DNA of 64,000 nt from an uncultured Bacteroidia bacterium. Lineage in GTDB: Bacteria; Bacteroidota; Bacteroidia; Bacteroidales; Prolixibacteraceae. This document shows positions 52,801-61,571 of this stretch, piece after piece. The first letter of the stretch is position 1; the number at the start of each line of letters is the position of its first letter. The notes under the pieces are model-generated. The model was not told the DNA's origin, did not search any database, and worked only from the letters and a program-made list of their open reading frames with translations. Position numbers and translations under genes: made by a program. The stretch is from contig CAIXZH010000059.1 in assembly GCA_903923905.1 (NCBI GenBank), positions 16,717 to 80,716 of the forward strand, given 5' to 3'.

Positions 52801-53153
52801 ATTGTCATCACCGAAAGACTATCCAGGCTTTGAACGGCATTTCGGAGTACTGATATTTTATCTTCATCAGGAACACCTACAACCTCCTTTATCGTTTGAT
52901 CGTGAATTTCTTTTCCCGATGCAAACCGGTATGCCAGACGCACAAACCTGCGGATCCTTGATTCAAGCTCGGCGACTGCAGCTTTGGTAAAGGTAACCAT
53001 GAGGATTTTCTCAATCGGGATTTGCTTTTCCAGGATCAGCCGTAAAACCAATATCGCAACCGAGTAGGTTTTCCCGGTACCGGCACTGGCTTCGATAAGT
53101 TTTGAGCTTTGCAGCGCTACCGATTTCACATTAAAGTCTTGTGGCTCTATCAT
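49860..53153 (-). CDS. recB: Exodeoxyribonuclease V subunit beta
   Basis: A 1097-residue RecB-type helicase-nuclease. The SF1A motor has Walker A 'LIEASAGTGKTYSVAILVLR', Walker B 'AVFIDEFQDTDKHQYEIF', 'IGDPKQSIYGWRSADL' (motif III) and 'TTIHKAKGLEYNVVFAP' (motif V). The C-terminal nuclease has 'GTALHSILEHLNF', 'LMAGFIDLFFEYNG' and 'YYILDWKSNYLG' (D...D-W-K). It overlaps recC by 4 bases (ATGA). RecBCD degrades linear DNA and processes double-strand breaks for RecA; the Chi site recognised is not known. It ends the recD-recC-recB operon. Confidence 0.95.
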   Translation of the reverse strand: MIEPQDFNVKSVALQSSKLIEASAGTGKTYSVAILVLRLILEKQIPIEKILMVTFTKAAVAELESRIRRFVRLAYRFASGKEIHDQTIKEVVGVPDEDKISVLRNAVQSLDSLSVMTIHSFCQKTIDEFTFETDQSFDYEIVQDDSFLREESVLDFRRELVNTIADYEWFKKVNSYLNFDKMSDILKKYLEGKTFLDIDLTQNQNLSETTSQSIEAYRILKEQVILSFKRIQTTRVHGSSKVAKSRENPEQFLPVFIQSCCVEKKYTTEFAFLYEPYGRNYAELYLKAEYTFYTTFISSSKEKINQIKQAKGYISYDDQIKTIHKALTNQSFKEKLAGKYQAVFIDEFQDTDKHQYEIFNSVFSENSTVFYIGDPKQSIYGWRSADLDTYKLAKQNVAGSVLSMNKNYRSTKEMIEALNLLLHPGDNYNLFEDDEIRYINVGQGAVDLGKMSDLGHEVAPITIWEFEEEDETNCSTVAREIYRLLTEDVKIKERRITPRDIGVLVRGNKEGDAIKKALARFNIPSVKRDDAKVLNSEECGMIKYLLIAVISPNRGAINRVLINIYQGFTTQDLNTLDDQKQIEIFIELRKILTEEGVYNMISSFLDIYGIRINCMKDVLGQRVLTNINQLAEILHKIEKQFKYTPDELLIWMERSSGEEDEEFEQRVESDDEAVQITTIHKAKGLEYNVVFAPGLSMTPKPYFLNRGNLNEFKKDGMYWFTLNYPDLGVDDQKIFDIQKEQENRRLIYVTLTRAVYKSYISLVPKSYKGQPVPSSLSAILDHYQENSELIEVKKITKSDLKLTKGQYQPQTVNPIFSPKEEPKIEIINSFGIHSFSGLSKTHHSVPFEKGLPAETEAYDQFIFQDLARGADAGTALHSILEHLNFADPDSWDQTLKEASKYYSNIIKEESLDLFKQLVTHVMNAELDCNGEKFSLSGISNDQKLSELEFCFSLNKTSKSLINELLGVEADLVGDADIEGLMAGFIDLFFEYNGKYYILDWKSNYLGNKPEDYGQCGLIEAMKGNNYNLQYFIYTVAMKRYLEVKMPGFNYDEHFGGVIYIFLRGVRDKDNRTGIYYTRPTSENINRLEEVFYRPLQF

Positions 53154-56152
53154 GACGCAGCAGTATTAAGGTTTAGCAGTGCGGCAATTTCTTTAATTTC
53201 ATCATATTGAGGATCATCATAGATGCTTTCATCAAACCGTTCAACATCAAACTCTTTCAGATAACCCTCCTCCAGAAGAATAGCCACATACTGATTAGGA
53301 GGTTTTGAACTGTAGGCAACTCCTTCAGCTTCTTTTTTGAAGATATTGGCCGTTTTTGCCTTTTGTTGGACCTGGTCACTTGCGTCAAGGGTGAATTTTA
53401 AAGGCATTAGGTTACCTTTCCTGAAGAAACTCAAAAGCTCCGTAAGTTTCAATAGTGCATCAGCTGGCGAAAAAACAGGCAGATTTGAGATACCTCCATT
53501 TTTATCCAGAAATACGCCAGACTTAATCTTATCTGAAGCACAGATTAAGAGGGTGTTCAGATATGCTCTAACGCGATATTTTAAATTTTCAGAAAAGGCA
53601 AATGCAACAAATTCATATCCATAAACACCTTCGATGGTACCGGTTAATTGCGTATCGTCAATCGTTAGGTCGATGGCGATATGCTGCTCTTCCTTATTCT
53701 GGATTAAAGCGTTGTACTGTGATTTAAGGCCCGCTATTGAAGCACCTATATCTTCAACCGCAAGCTTGCCCAGGTTCTTCAGCGGTAACTGCCCCTCTTT
53801 TATCGATTTTGAAATATAAGATTCAACCTCGGAATCATTCAACCTTAGCAGATCATTCTTAATCTGCCATTTCTGAAGGGCATCGAGTCCAAACAATTCC
53901 GTTTCAGGTAAGGTGTCCGAATTATCTTCAAATTTAATCCCCAGAACTGTTTTGAAATACCATTCAATGGGATGCTCAAAAAACTTCACAAACGAATAAA
54001 CGGAAACGTCAGTCAACTCTTTCTGTACCTGTTCTATGGGCTTAAATTCTTTCGCTTGCTTTGAGTATAAATAGGTAAATAATCGTTTGTCATCCTTTTG
54101 GTAACGTGAGCTAAACCCATGCAAGGGATGTTTTACAGCGATCCTGTCTGAACCCAAATAGTCCATGAGTGTATCCACCACAATGGAAGGCGGAATCTCT
54201 GTATTGTCCTTTACACTTTGTCCGATGTAACTAAGATAGAGGTTCTCTTTCGCTGCCAGAAGTGTATCCAGGAAGAGGAATTTATCGGTCTCTTTTTTGT
54301 TACGGTCTCCTTCGCGGTATTCTTCACCCAGCAGATCAAAACCCATGAACTGGTCTTTCCGGGGAAAAATGTCATTGTTCAAACCCAGAAAACAGATCAC
54401 TTTGTAAGGTATTCCCCGAACCGGAATTGGCGAAGAGATCGTTACCCTTCCGGTGTTGAGTCTTGAATCACGCGATTCAGTAAAAAGCCTGGTTTTCAAT
54501 TCCTCAAGAAAGAGTGCGAAGGGAACCTTTTCATCCGATTCAAGCTTGTCAATAAATGATAGCGCTCTGTAAATGGAAGATAATTCCGCCCGGTCATCCT
54601 TCTCTGAATCATCAGAATAAACCATTTTATCAAGAACCTCATTAAACAAAAACAGTTTCCAGTCAAACAGACTCCTGGCTTCCTTTTGTGTTTTTACAAG
54701 TGATTCCAACGCCGAAAAAAAGGCTTTAAGCCGAAACAAATCGTAACTTCCGGAAGCTTCCGTATCTTTGAACGGATAAAGGGTAAGATCGTTTCCAACC
54801 GGATATTCTTCATCGGTGAGCATAGCATATCCCAGGAGGATCTTTTCAAGCCCATATTTCCAGCTTACATAGCGGGTATCATCCTCAATCCGATTTTCGC
54901 TGCCGAACCGGATATTGGCCCTATTAACAACTGCACGAATGTAATCGGTGTCCTCAATCTGGAACCGTTTTTTTATGCGCTTCTGTTCCAGTAAGCTGAT
55001 CACTTTTTCAGAGGTTAGATCTTCCTCCTTTAAATTCATAATCTGTTCCAAAGCAGCAGTTAGTGTATCGTCACTGTTATTTGCAGCACCCGATATCTGG
55101 AAGGGAATATTCACCGGGGCATTCCGAAATACAGCCTTAACATATGGAGCATATTTATTAATGTCCGTGGTCATAACAAGGACATCTCCGGGCTTTAAAC
55201 CCCTGTCTTTCTCAAATAAATCGAGCAGGTAATTGTAAAGACATTCGACCTCTCTCACAGGAGTATAACAGGAGTTGATCTGCAGGGAATCGTCTTCCTT
55301 CCATTCCAGAGTTGTGTCGTTATGAATAATTTGATGTTGAATACGGGAAAGTAAAGAATCGGCTTCACTTTCTACAGTTGCAAAAACTTTAACATCAAAC
55401 ATCCGGGCCAATTCACCGGCTTTAGTTCCAAAGCTAACCAACAGTTCGTTTTTGAATTGAAGCTGATCTGTTGGAAGGCACAAGTAAAAATTCACACGGG
55501 TATATTTGGCCAGTTCTTTGAAGAAGTCGAGATGAAACCGGGTATAAACCGAAATGCCAAACAATGAGATTTCAGGATAACTCTTTTGAATCAGATCCTT
55601 TTGACTTTCTAACTGATCAAATATTTTTCCACTGATTTTTGATCTGGAATCTGTATTCAACTTACTCCACAACCACTGCTGCCATTTCTCTGCAGCGTTT
55701 TCTGTTGAAAGTTCAGCTCTTTCCCATTTCCCGAGCATTTCCGGACGATACAACTGGTACTGATCAAACAAATCGGCAATTTTGGCAGACAGTTGAAATC
55801 GTCGCAATTCGTTATTCTCATAATAACTGGCAACTTCGCTGAAAGTATCTTTAAATGCAGTATTTCCAAGAAAATCATAGATCTTATACTTTAGCGTATC
55901 AAGGTTATTTTGAAGCCTTTGCTTAAATAACAGTTGATATATTTCAGAGAAAAATCCATCCTGATTTTCAAAAGCAAAATTTGTAAAAACTCCGTTGCGC
56001 TGAGCAAGTTCAGTTTTCAGCCAGGCATTCATGCCGGCGCTCTGGGTGATTATGACTTCCTTTCCAAAAACACCATGTTCAGATCTGCGGATGTTTTCAG
56101 CCAGTGTCTGACACAGACTTTCCAAACGATTAGAGGTGTAGAGGTTATACAT
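53150..56152 (-). CDS. recC: Exodeoxyribonuclease V subunit gamma
   Basis: A 1000-residue RecC. The family start is clear: 'YNLYTSNRLESLCQTLAENI' then 'GKEVIITQSAGMNAWLKTEL'. Further RecC signatures are 'EVECLYNYLLDLFEKDRGLK', 'PGDVLVMTTDINKYAPYV', 'FQISGAANN' and 'KVICFLGLNNDIFPR'. It has inactive helicase domains and scans for Chi while holding the complex together. It begins 6 bases after recD. Confidence 0.95.
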   Translation of the reverse strand: MYNLYTSNRLESLCQTLAENIRRSEHGVFGKEVIITQSAGMNAWLKTELAQRNGVFTNFAFENQDGFFSEIYQLLFKQRLQNNLDTLKYKIYDFLGNTAFKDTFSEVASYYENNELRRFQLSAKIADLFDQYQLYRPEMLGKWERAELSTENAAEKWQQWLWSKLNTDSRSKISGKIFDQLESQKDLIQKSYPEISLFGISVYTRFHLDFFKELAKYTRVNFYLCLPTDQLQFKNELLVSFGTKAGELARMFDVKVFATVESEADSLLSRIQHQIIHNDTTLEWKEDDSLQINSCYTPVREVECLYNYLLDLFEKDRGLKPGDVLVMTTDINKYAPYVKAVFRNAPVNIPFQISGAANNSDDTLTAALEQIMNLKEEDLTSEKVISLLEQKRIKKRFQIEDTDYIRAVVNRANIRFGSENRIEDDTRYVSWKYGLEKILLGYAMLTDEEYPVGNDLTLYPFKDTEASGSYDLFRLKAFFSALESLVKTQKEARSLFDWKLFLFNEVLDKMVYSDDSEKDDRAELSSIYRALSFIDKLESDEKVPFALFLEELKTRLFTESRDSRLNTGRVTISSPIPVRGIPYKVICFLGLNNDIFPRKDQFMGFDLLGEEYREGDRNKKETDKFLFLDTLLAAKENLYLSYIGQSVKDNTEIPPSIVVDTLMDYLGSDRIAVKHPLHGFSSRYQKDDKRLFTYLYSKQAKEFKPIEQVQKELTDVSVYSFVKFFEHPIEWYFKTVLGIKFEDNSDTLPETELFGLDALQKWQIKNDLLRLNDSEVESYISKSIKEGQLPLKNLGKLAVEDIGASIAGLKSQYNALIQNKEEQHIAIDLTIDDTQLTGTIEGVYGYEFVAFAFSENLKYRVRAYLNTLLICASDKIKSGVFLDKNGGISNLPVFSPADALLKLTELLSFFRKGNLMPLKFTLDASDQVQQKAKTANIFKKEAEGVAYSSKPPNQYVAILLEEGYLKEFDVERFDESIYDDPQYDEIKEIAALLNLNTAAS

Positions 56153-56158
56153 GATACT

Positions 56159-57766
56159 TCAATTATTTGGCGTTGTTAACCGTTTTTCCAGCCCTGATGC
56201 GCGGGAAACGGATCTTTCAACACATTTTTCCAGCACCTGTAACGAGGTTTGAAGCAGAACCTTTTTCCTTGCACGGGTAACACCTGTATAAAGCAATTCA
56301 CGTGTAAGAAGTTTCCCTCCTTGCTTTTCAGGTAACAGTACAACAACATTGTCAAATTCTGATCCCTGGCTTTTATGAATGGTCATGGCAAAAACCGATT
56401 CGTAGTTGTTCAGGTAGCCTGCCTGAATCTTTTTGGTTTCACCGTCTGAAGTTTCAAAAAAGGCAAATAAAACTTCCCCATTATTTGTTTTCTCCTTTCT
56501 GATAATTCCCACATCACCATTAAAGATCCCCAGCTGGTAATCGTTTTGGGTAATGATTATTGGCTGATTATGATAAAAGCCTTCTGATTTGGGTTTAAAT
56601 CCCTCAATTCTGGTGGACAACAAATATTGAATCTGCTGGTTGACCTGGGACACACTCAGATCGTTTTCTCGCGTAACACAAAGAAAACGAATCCGGTTGA
56701 GCTTTTGAAGTGCTGATTTTATGTCTTCTTCCAGGATGTATTCCCTATACAATAACGCATACTGCTCAAATAATTCCTTTGAGAATGTTGTATCAATAAT
56801 CAGTTGTTCATTGCCGGCATAACTGTCAATACTGGCAATGTTTCCACCGATTACTTCGTGACTAAATTTGCCGATCCCCTTATCAGGTTCAAACCGCCAG
56901 CTTTTTGTCTTCACTTCGACTTTACCCTTTAACAGTTCAGACTCTTTGACACGGCAGAGGTCTCCAAACACAGAACCTGCTTCGACAGAGGCAAGCTGGT
57001 CTTTGTCGCCAAGAAGGTAAAGTATTGTATGTTTATCGATGGCGTTAAGCAACTTAGCCATCATGGCACCGTCTACCATCGAACATTCATCGATGATAAC
57101 CACGTCATATGGAAGCCGGTTCTTTTCGTTGTGCCTAAAAAACACACTATCTGATATATATCCAAGTAGACGATGGATGGTCTGAGCTTTTAGTCCGGTC
57201 AGCCTGGTATGAACAGCTTCATCAATGCTATTTTGAGGATCTTCTGCAAACCTGGTGATAGACTCATTCATCCGTGCAGCCGCTTTTCCAGTTGGCGCAG
57301 CCAAAGCCACTTTCAGGTCAATATTTTCAGTAAATAACTTTACCAGGTTAGTTGATACACCAAAAGTTTTGCCTGTTCCCGGTCCTCCCGTAATGATCCG
57401 GAAGTTATTTCCGAGTCTCCGGATATTTTCAATAATCCAGGTCTCGTATTGAAAATAGCGGTGAAGGTATGCTTGTCCATTTTGAATCACAAAAGGCTTC
57501 AATTCAAACCCGGAATGAGTTACATATATTCCTTCTTCACATTGTTTTTCAAAATCTTCCGGTTGGGCCCAAAAGACAGAATCTTTTTCGTTGAATGACT
57601 CTTTTGATTTTTGTTCTTTGAGACGATGTGGTAGTTCGGTTTTGTATTCGTCAATATCCAGGCACATATTGCCTTCACTCAGTTTAACCGAAAGACCATA
57701 TGCAAGAGTTTCATATCCCTTGAAATATTCTGCAAAGACCTTGTGTACATCAATCGATTCCTTCAT
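56159..57766 (-). CDS. recD: Exodeoxyribonuclease V subunit alpha
   Basis: A 535-residue RecD, a 5'-3' SF1B helicase. It has Walker A 'RIITGGPGTGKTFGVSTNLV', Walker B 'VVIIDECSMVDGAMMAKLLN', 'LGDKDQLASVEAGSVFGDL' (motif III) and 'AMTIHKSQGSEFDNVVVLL' (motif V). The start at 57766 ('MKESIDVHKVFAEYF') is chosen; an upstream frame start at 57856 would add 30 hydrophobic, non-conserved residues and collide with the zinc-ribbon gene. It is the first gene of recD-recC-recB. Confidence 0.93.
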   Translation of the reverse strand: MKESIDVHKVFAEYFKGYETLAYGLSVKLSEGNMCLDIDEYKTELPHRLKEQKSKESFNEKDSVFWAQPEDFEKQCEEGIYVTHSGFELKPFVIQNGQAYLHRYFQYETWIIENIRRLGNNFRIITGGPGTGKTFGVSTNLVKLFTENIDLKVALAAPTGKAAARMNESITRFAEDPQNSIDEAVHTRLTGLKAQTIHRLLGYISDSVFFRHNEKNRLPYDVVIIDECSMVDGAMMAKLLNAIDKHTILYLLGDKDQLASVEAGSVFGDLCRVKESELLKGKVEVKTKSWRFEPDKGIGKFSHEVIGGNIASIDSYAGNEQLIIDTTFSKELFEQYALLYREYILEEDIKSALQKLNRIRFLCVTRENDLSVSQVNQQIQYLLSTRIEGFKPKSEGFYHNQPIIITQNDYQLGIFNGDVGIIRKEKTNNGEVLFAFFETSDGETKKIQAGYLNNYESVFAMTIHKSQGSEFDNVVVLLPEKQGGKLLTRELLYTGVTRARKKVLLQTSLQVLEKCVERSVSRASGLEKRLTTPNN

Positions 57767-57830
57767 AAGAATAAAATAAAGTTCTTTTTTTATTCGCCAA
57801 AGCTTAATCAAGATTACCCCAAATATATTT

Positions 57831-58154
57831 CTAGTCGTAGAAACCTTCTGGTTCAAAGTTCATTGTAAACCTTAAGCAGCTTGGGCATAAATTTCTCTCT
57901 TCACTTAAAAAAATATCTCCCCATTGGTGTCGCTTGCCAGAATCTTCTCCTTGATACATTTCAGGCTCATTGTAAAATGAGTAATTCTCCTTTGAAATAT
58001 CTTTATCCAGGATATTTTTGATTTCTAATTTACCGCTTTTTTTATTAATGACAGGTACATTACAAACCTCAGTAAAGTTCAACATCCCGGCACCGAAATT
58101 AACAGTATTGGAATACCCGCATTTATTGCAGACTGCTCGCAGTAAAGTTCCCAT
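57831..58154 (-). CDS. Small zinc-ribbon-like protein, 107 aa
   Basis: Not recognised beyond its metal-site pattern: 'AVCNKCGYSNTVNFGAG' near the start and 'NLCPSCLRFTMNFEPEG' near the end give two C-x-x-C pairs, a likely structural zinc ribbon. It is 64 bases upstream of recD on the same strand. The middle contains 'KHQWGDIFLSEER'-like charged residues (actual text begins 'GKRHQWGDI'). No enzyme motif is visible. Confidence 0.7.
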   Translation of the reverse strand: MGTLLRAVCNKCGYSNTVNFGAGMLNFTEVCNVPVINKKSGKLEIKNILDKDISKENYSFYNEPEMYQGEDSGKRHQWGDIFLSEERNLCPSCLRFTMNFEPEGFYD

Positions 58155-58308
58155 AATATATTAGATATTAGTCATTTATTTTTACCCATTTATCAGGTCC
58201 GTCATAGATTGTGAAATTTCCGAACAAATTCATAACGCCAGCAAAGGCTTCCGTTAGGTTTGATATGTTATGAGAAATCAGTTGTTAAAGTACGATCATA
58301 ATATATAG

Positions 58309-59565
58309 TTAAACCTCCCAATATACGCCATCAGCGTTTAATTCAACATTATTAAATAATTCCTGATATTTTTCCGGCATAAATGTATGGATAGGAACGA
58401 TTCGGACCGGCGCAAGAGCTTCTGCAAATCTTTTTAAATCGGCAGGGCTTGCATGACCCGATGTGTGGATGCTAATTTTGGGAATCTTATGCTTGTCAAT
58501 CCAATCTCGGAAATATTCATTTTCTTCTTTGTCCCAATATCCTTCCCATTGCGAGTAGATATAAAAAGCATTCTTGAGTAAATCTGCATTTTCAAGATCA
58601 TGTATATGCAACGGGCGAAATAACAAAACGCTGCTATTTGAAATAGATTTAAGATTGCCAATAAAAATCCGGTTCTTTAGGTGCCTTTTTAGAAGGTTAA
58701 ACCACTGATTCTGTTTGATCTGTATTCGCTGATTTTCAGGAATATAAAGTGCAATTTCAGGCCAGTCTGACTGAGGTATATTCTTATTCCCGGTGGCTTC
58801 AAGGACAACAGCTGTATAAAGGTCAATAACGAGGGTTTTTCCTGTTCTCTTGCATGCCCTGAAAATAGAAACAACCCGGTCGATATTTTGGGCGGATGTG
58901 TGCACCAGGGTAAGACCTGTTGTCTCGGCAAAAACGGTCGCCAATTGCTCCTCGATTTCAGTCTCAGTAGGGAATGTCTCATGATTCTCAAGTCTGCCCA
59001 GCGTTGATCCTTCCAGTAATAAAATATCAATCTTCTCCGGTGGGTGGGCCATAAGTTTTTCAGTCAATTTTGCTTTTCTGCCATGCATCCTGAAATCACC
59101 GCTGTAGAACAAACGTTTACCATCAGCTTCAATTAGTAGTGAATAGGCATCATAACCGGAATGGTCTATAAGATAAGGGGTAATCTTGAAAGGTCCAAGT
59201 TCAAACGGAGTTTCGGATTTAAAATTCAATCCAAGCGCCGGGACTGTCCAGTCGCCTCTTTGAAAAGGGGCTGCTTTAATTAAAATGTTTCGGGCGTCCT
59301 TACCCATGATTACAGGAATATTACCCGAGATATGCCCAAGTAAACCAAAATGATCCAGATGAGGGTGAGAGATCAAAACAGCCAGTAACGAATTATCACT
59401 TCCATCCAACCCTGGAATGTTTGGCAGGTACATTTTATCATTACTTTCGGCATCAAGTGGTAATCCAAGATCCAGGACTATTCTTTTCCCGCAATCAGAA
59501 ACCACTTCCACACAACTCCCACCAATCTCCTTACTTCCGCGGTGTATACATACCTGCATGACCAA
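58309..59565 (-). CDS. MBL-fold, beta-CASP-like metallohydrolase
   Basis: A 418-residue protein with the metallo-beta-lactamase signature 'ISHPHLDHFGLLGHI' (H-x-H-x-D-H, about 66-80), a further His in 'YLIDHSGYDA' and Asp in 'LFYSGDFRMHG'. The C-terminal beta-CASP-like part ends with 'ISIHTSGHASPADLKRFAE' and 'VRIVPIHTFMPEKY', as in RNase J and related nucleases. It may cut RNA or DNA. Its length is shorter than RNase J (about 550), so it is a separate group. An upstream region with two copies of a 'gccaaaacatg' motif may hold its promoter. Confidence 0.88.
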   Translation of the reverse strand: MVMQVCIHRGSKEIGGSCVEVVSDCGKRIVLDLGLPLDAESNDKMYLPNIPGLDGSDNSLLAVLISHPHLDHFGLLGHISGNIPVIMGKDARNILIKAAPFQRGDWTVPALGLNFKSETPFELGPFKITPYLIDHSGYDAYSLLIEADGKRLFYSGDFRMHGRKAKLTEKLMAHPPEKIDILLLEGSTLGRLENHETFPTETEIEEQLATVFAETTGLTLVHTSAQNIDRVVSIFRACKRTGKTLVIDLYTAVVLEATGNKNIPQSDWPEIALYIPENQRIQIKQNQWFNLLKRHLKNRIFIGNLKSISNSSVLLFRPLHIHDLENADLLKNAFYIYSQWEGYWDKEENEYFRDWIDKHKIPKISIHTSGHASPADLKRFAEALAPVRIVPIHTFMPEKYQELFNNVELNADGVYWEV

Positions 59566-59965
59566 TCAATTTTATAACAGTTTACTCCAGTTAATATTAA
59601 ATGTGGTCAAAACTAATTGCGGGGTATGCCAAAACATGTCGCACATTTAATGTTTCTATTGATGATCTGAATTCACCTATTTGGTTGATTCTTCATTACC
59701 ACATGCAAGGTGTTTGAATGGTCTGGAATATCCGAAACTTGTGAGTACGCCAAAAACATGTTAGACTCATACTATTGTCTTTTTTGAAAGCAGAGAAATC
59801 ACGATTAACTTATTGGTTTCAATCGTCTAAATTGAAGCAGCGTATTTTATCGTAAACTGGAGAACATTTTCCAGTGGTCAGAATACAAGTCTAATGAACA
59901 AAATCATATTAGAGCTTCTTCCTAAGAAGATCAAGTCTTTGGGGCAACTACAGGATTAGCTGTTG
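59566..59965. other. Gene-free stretch upstream of the MBL gene
   Basis: No gene was seen in 400 bases. Two similar segments, 'ggtatgccaaaacatgtc' (59623-59640) and 'agtacgccaaaaacatgtta' (59744-59763), are 121 bases apart. Nothing else stands out. Confidence 0.45.
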
Positions 59966-61108
59966 TTATTTATTCTTATCTTTAAATCTTTGTGTCAATA
60001 TATTTAACTCACAATTACTATTGAATATTTCTATAATTTCTTGAACAATTTTGTTCTGCCGACCATAGCTCCCAATACCTGAGTTTGTACCACCTTTCCT
60101 GAAATCAAAGTTTGATTTTTTTACCCAGTAAACCGATTCTAGTATTTTCTGCTCATCATATTCAAATGTGTCAATGTTAATTGCATAAATAAAAGAGTAG
60201 GGCATAATTTTCATGAAAACACCAAAAATGAAAGATGTTTTGAAAATAAAATCCTCAGAATAAAATTCCTCTTTATATACTCTGTTGATTATGCTTTTAA
60301 AGTAATCATTGATGAAATCTGCAATTTTATCGTATTTCTTAGACTTTAAATATCTTTTGAATATGACATTTGAAGTGTCTTTTTTCTCACTGAGAAATAA
60401 ATTAGGCAACAAATAGTCAATAAATGCAGCTTGGGATAACCAACCAGTTCCTTTCCCCAGTAACTTAAAATTATCTTTTAAAACTGAATCAGGCGAGTCA
60501 TTGAGCCAATAGGCAATTTCGTGTGAAAGTTTGAATTCGTCTATTTGAGTACTAGATAAAGCAAGTAAATCATAAAGAAAGGATTTATTAATTTTAGTCT
60601 GCTTGCTGTTTATAGTACTAAATAAATATGCCTGAAACTCTAATTGAGAGTTATAAAATATTGTGAGGGGAATTTCATATTTCTCGCTTTTATGAGAATT
60701 TATGTAGGCTTTAATCCCTTCTAATCTATGTTGTCCATCCAATGCAGTCAGAACAATAGACTCATCATCAGGTACATAAATAAGATCATTGGTAAATTCT
60801 ACTATACCTAAAGGATCTGATATATTTATGATAATTGAATTTGGTATTAATCCTAGATCTCCATTTAGATATTTCGTTATTTCCTTTACCTTGTCAGGCA
60901 TTAATTCTCGTTGAAGACCCTGACCAATTTTCTTTTCATTTATTTCTCGTATATTTTCTTCTAATTTTAGAAGGTCATATACAATAGGTTCATTCCGTCT
61001 AGATGTCCGTCTATTCACATTAATTTTATCAACGATACCCAATGCATCTGTAACTGAAATAAAATAAGTCAGACCTTTTTGTGTTACAGGTATATATTTA
61101 AATTCCAT
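59966..61108 (-). CDS. DGQHR-domain (DndB-like) protein
   Basis: A 380-residue protein with the DGQHR signature 'VLTALDGQHRLEGIKAYINS' (about 120-140), followed by 'TIFYNSQLEFQAYLFSTINS' and 'KINKSFLYDLLAL', as in DndB, the regulator of DNA phosphorothioation, and other ParB-like relatives. No dndC/D/E or pbe genes are nearby, so a role in sulfur modification is not supported here. It starts 2 bases after the stop of the split membrane-protein gene, so the pair was probably a two-gene unit. 'RGGTNSGIGSYGRQNK'-type tails near the end read as 'FRKGGTNSGIGSYGRQ'. Confidence 0.85.
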   Translation of the reverse strand: MEFKYIPVTQKGLTYFISVTDALGIVDKINVNRRTSRRNEPIVYDLLKLEENIREINEKKIGQGLQRELMPDKVKEITKYLNGDLGLIPNSIIINISDPLGIVEFTNDLIYVPDDESIVLTALDGQHRLEGIKAYINSHKSEKYEIPLTIFYNSQLEFQAYLFSTINSKQTKINKSFLYDLLALSSTQIDEFKLSHEIAYWLNDSPDSVLKDNFKLLGKGTGWLSQAAFIDYLLPNLFLSEKKDTSNVIFKRYLKSKKYDKIADFINDYFKSIINRVYKEEFYSEDFIFKTSFIFGVFMKIMPYSFIYAINIDTFEYDEQKILESVYWVKKSNFDFRKGGTNSGIGSYGRQNKIVQEIIEIFNSNCELNILTQRFKDKNK

Positions 61109-61110
61109 AA

Positions 61111-61566
61111 TTATCGTTTTAGAAATTGTTTTTTATTTCTGTTGTTAATAAAATTCTTATCCTTCTCACTTTTATAAAACTCAATACCCCAATTGAAAAG
61201 TTTTGTCAGGTAAAATAAAATTACATAAAGAATAAGGAAAGACTCAGCCAATATGACAGTCTTATTTATGAATAATGCTTTCCTAATCTGATTCAAGAAA
61301 TTTTCGAGTTTACTGTCATTATTTTCTATTGTGATATATCTTAAATCTTTAGGTGATTCTATTTTAAGTGAAAGTTTGTCGAGAATATTATCCAAAGATT
61401 TGTAATGAACTGAAATGGAAAAGAAGTCTTCGTTTCTAAGTTTAGGTGGGAGATTTAATTCAAAGGCAAGTTTAGGGTTGTTAGTAATTTCTATTGGAAT
61501 GAATTCTTCATTTGAATTGGTGAAATTTGCATTTAAAGGAAGAGTATTAGTATGATACTTTATAAT
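61111..61566 (-). pseudogene. C-terminal part of a membrane protein split by an insertion sequence
   Basis: The frame is open from the insertion to the stop at 61111 (151 codons) and has no ATG near its interrupted end. A TTG at 61395 could start a shorter 94-residue product. The part reads 'YHTNTLPLNANFTNSNEEF' then 'IPIEITNNPKLAFELPPK', and later contains a membrane helix ('VILAESFLILYVILFYLTKL'). Removing the insertion and one 5-base duplicate restores an in-frame 223-residue protein together with 62625-62840. Confidence 0.8.
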
Positions 61567-61571
61567 TACGT
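61567..61571. repeat. Target-site duplication, left copy (TACGT)
   Basis: Five bases TACGT flank the left terminal inverted repeat and recur at 62625-62629. Confidence 0.85.

Noticed and set aside
59966..61108. Part of a DNA phosphorothioation (Dnd) system
   Set aside because: Only the DGQHR domain is shared; no dndA, C, D or E genes are in the window.
61111..61395. 94-aa protein with TTG start as an independent gene
   Set aside because: The frame is open far upstream to the insertion border and joins in frame to the other half; it is a fragment of a split gene.
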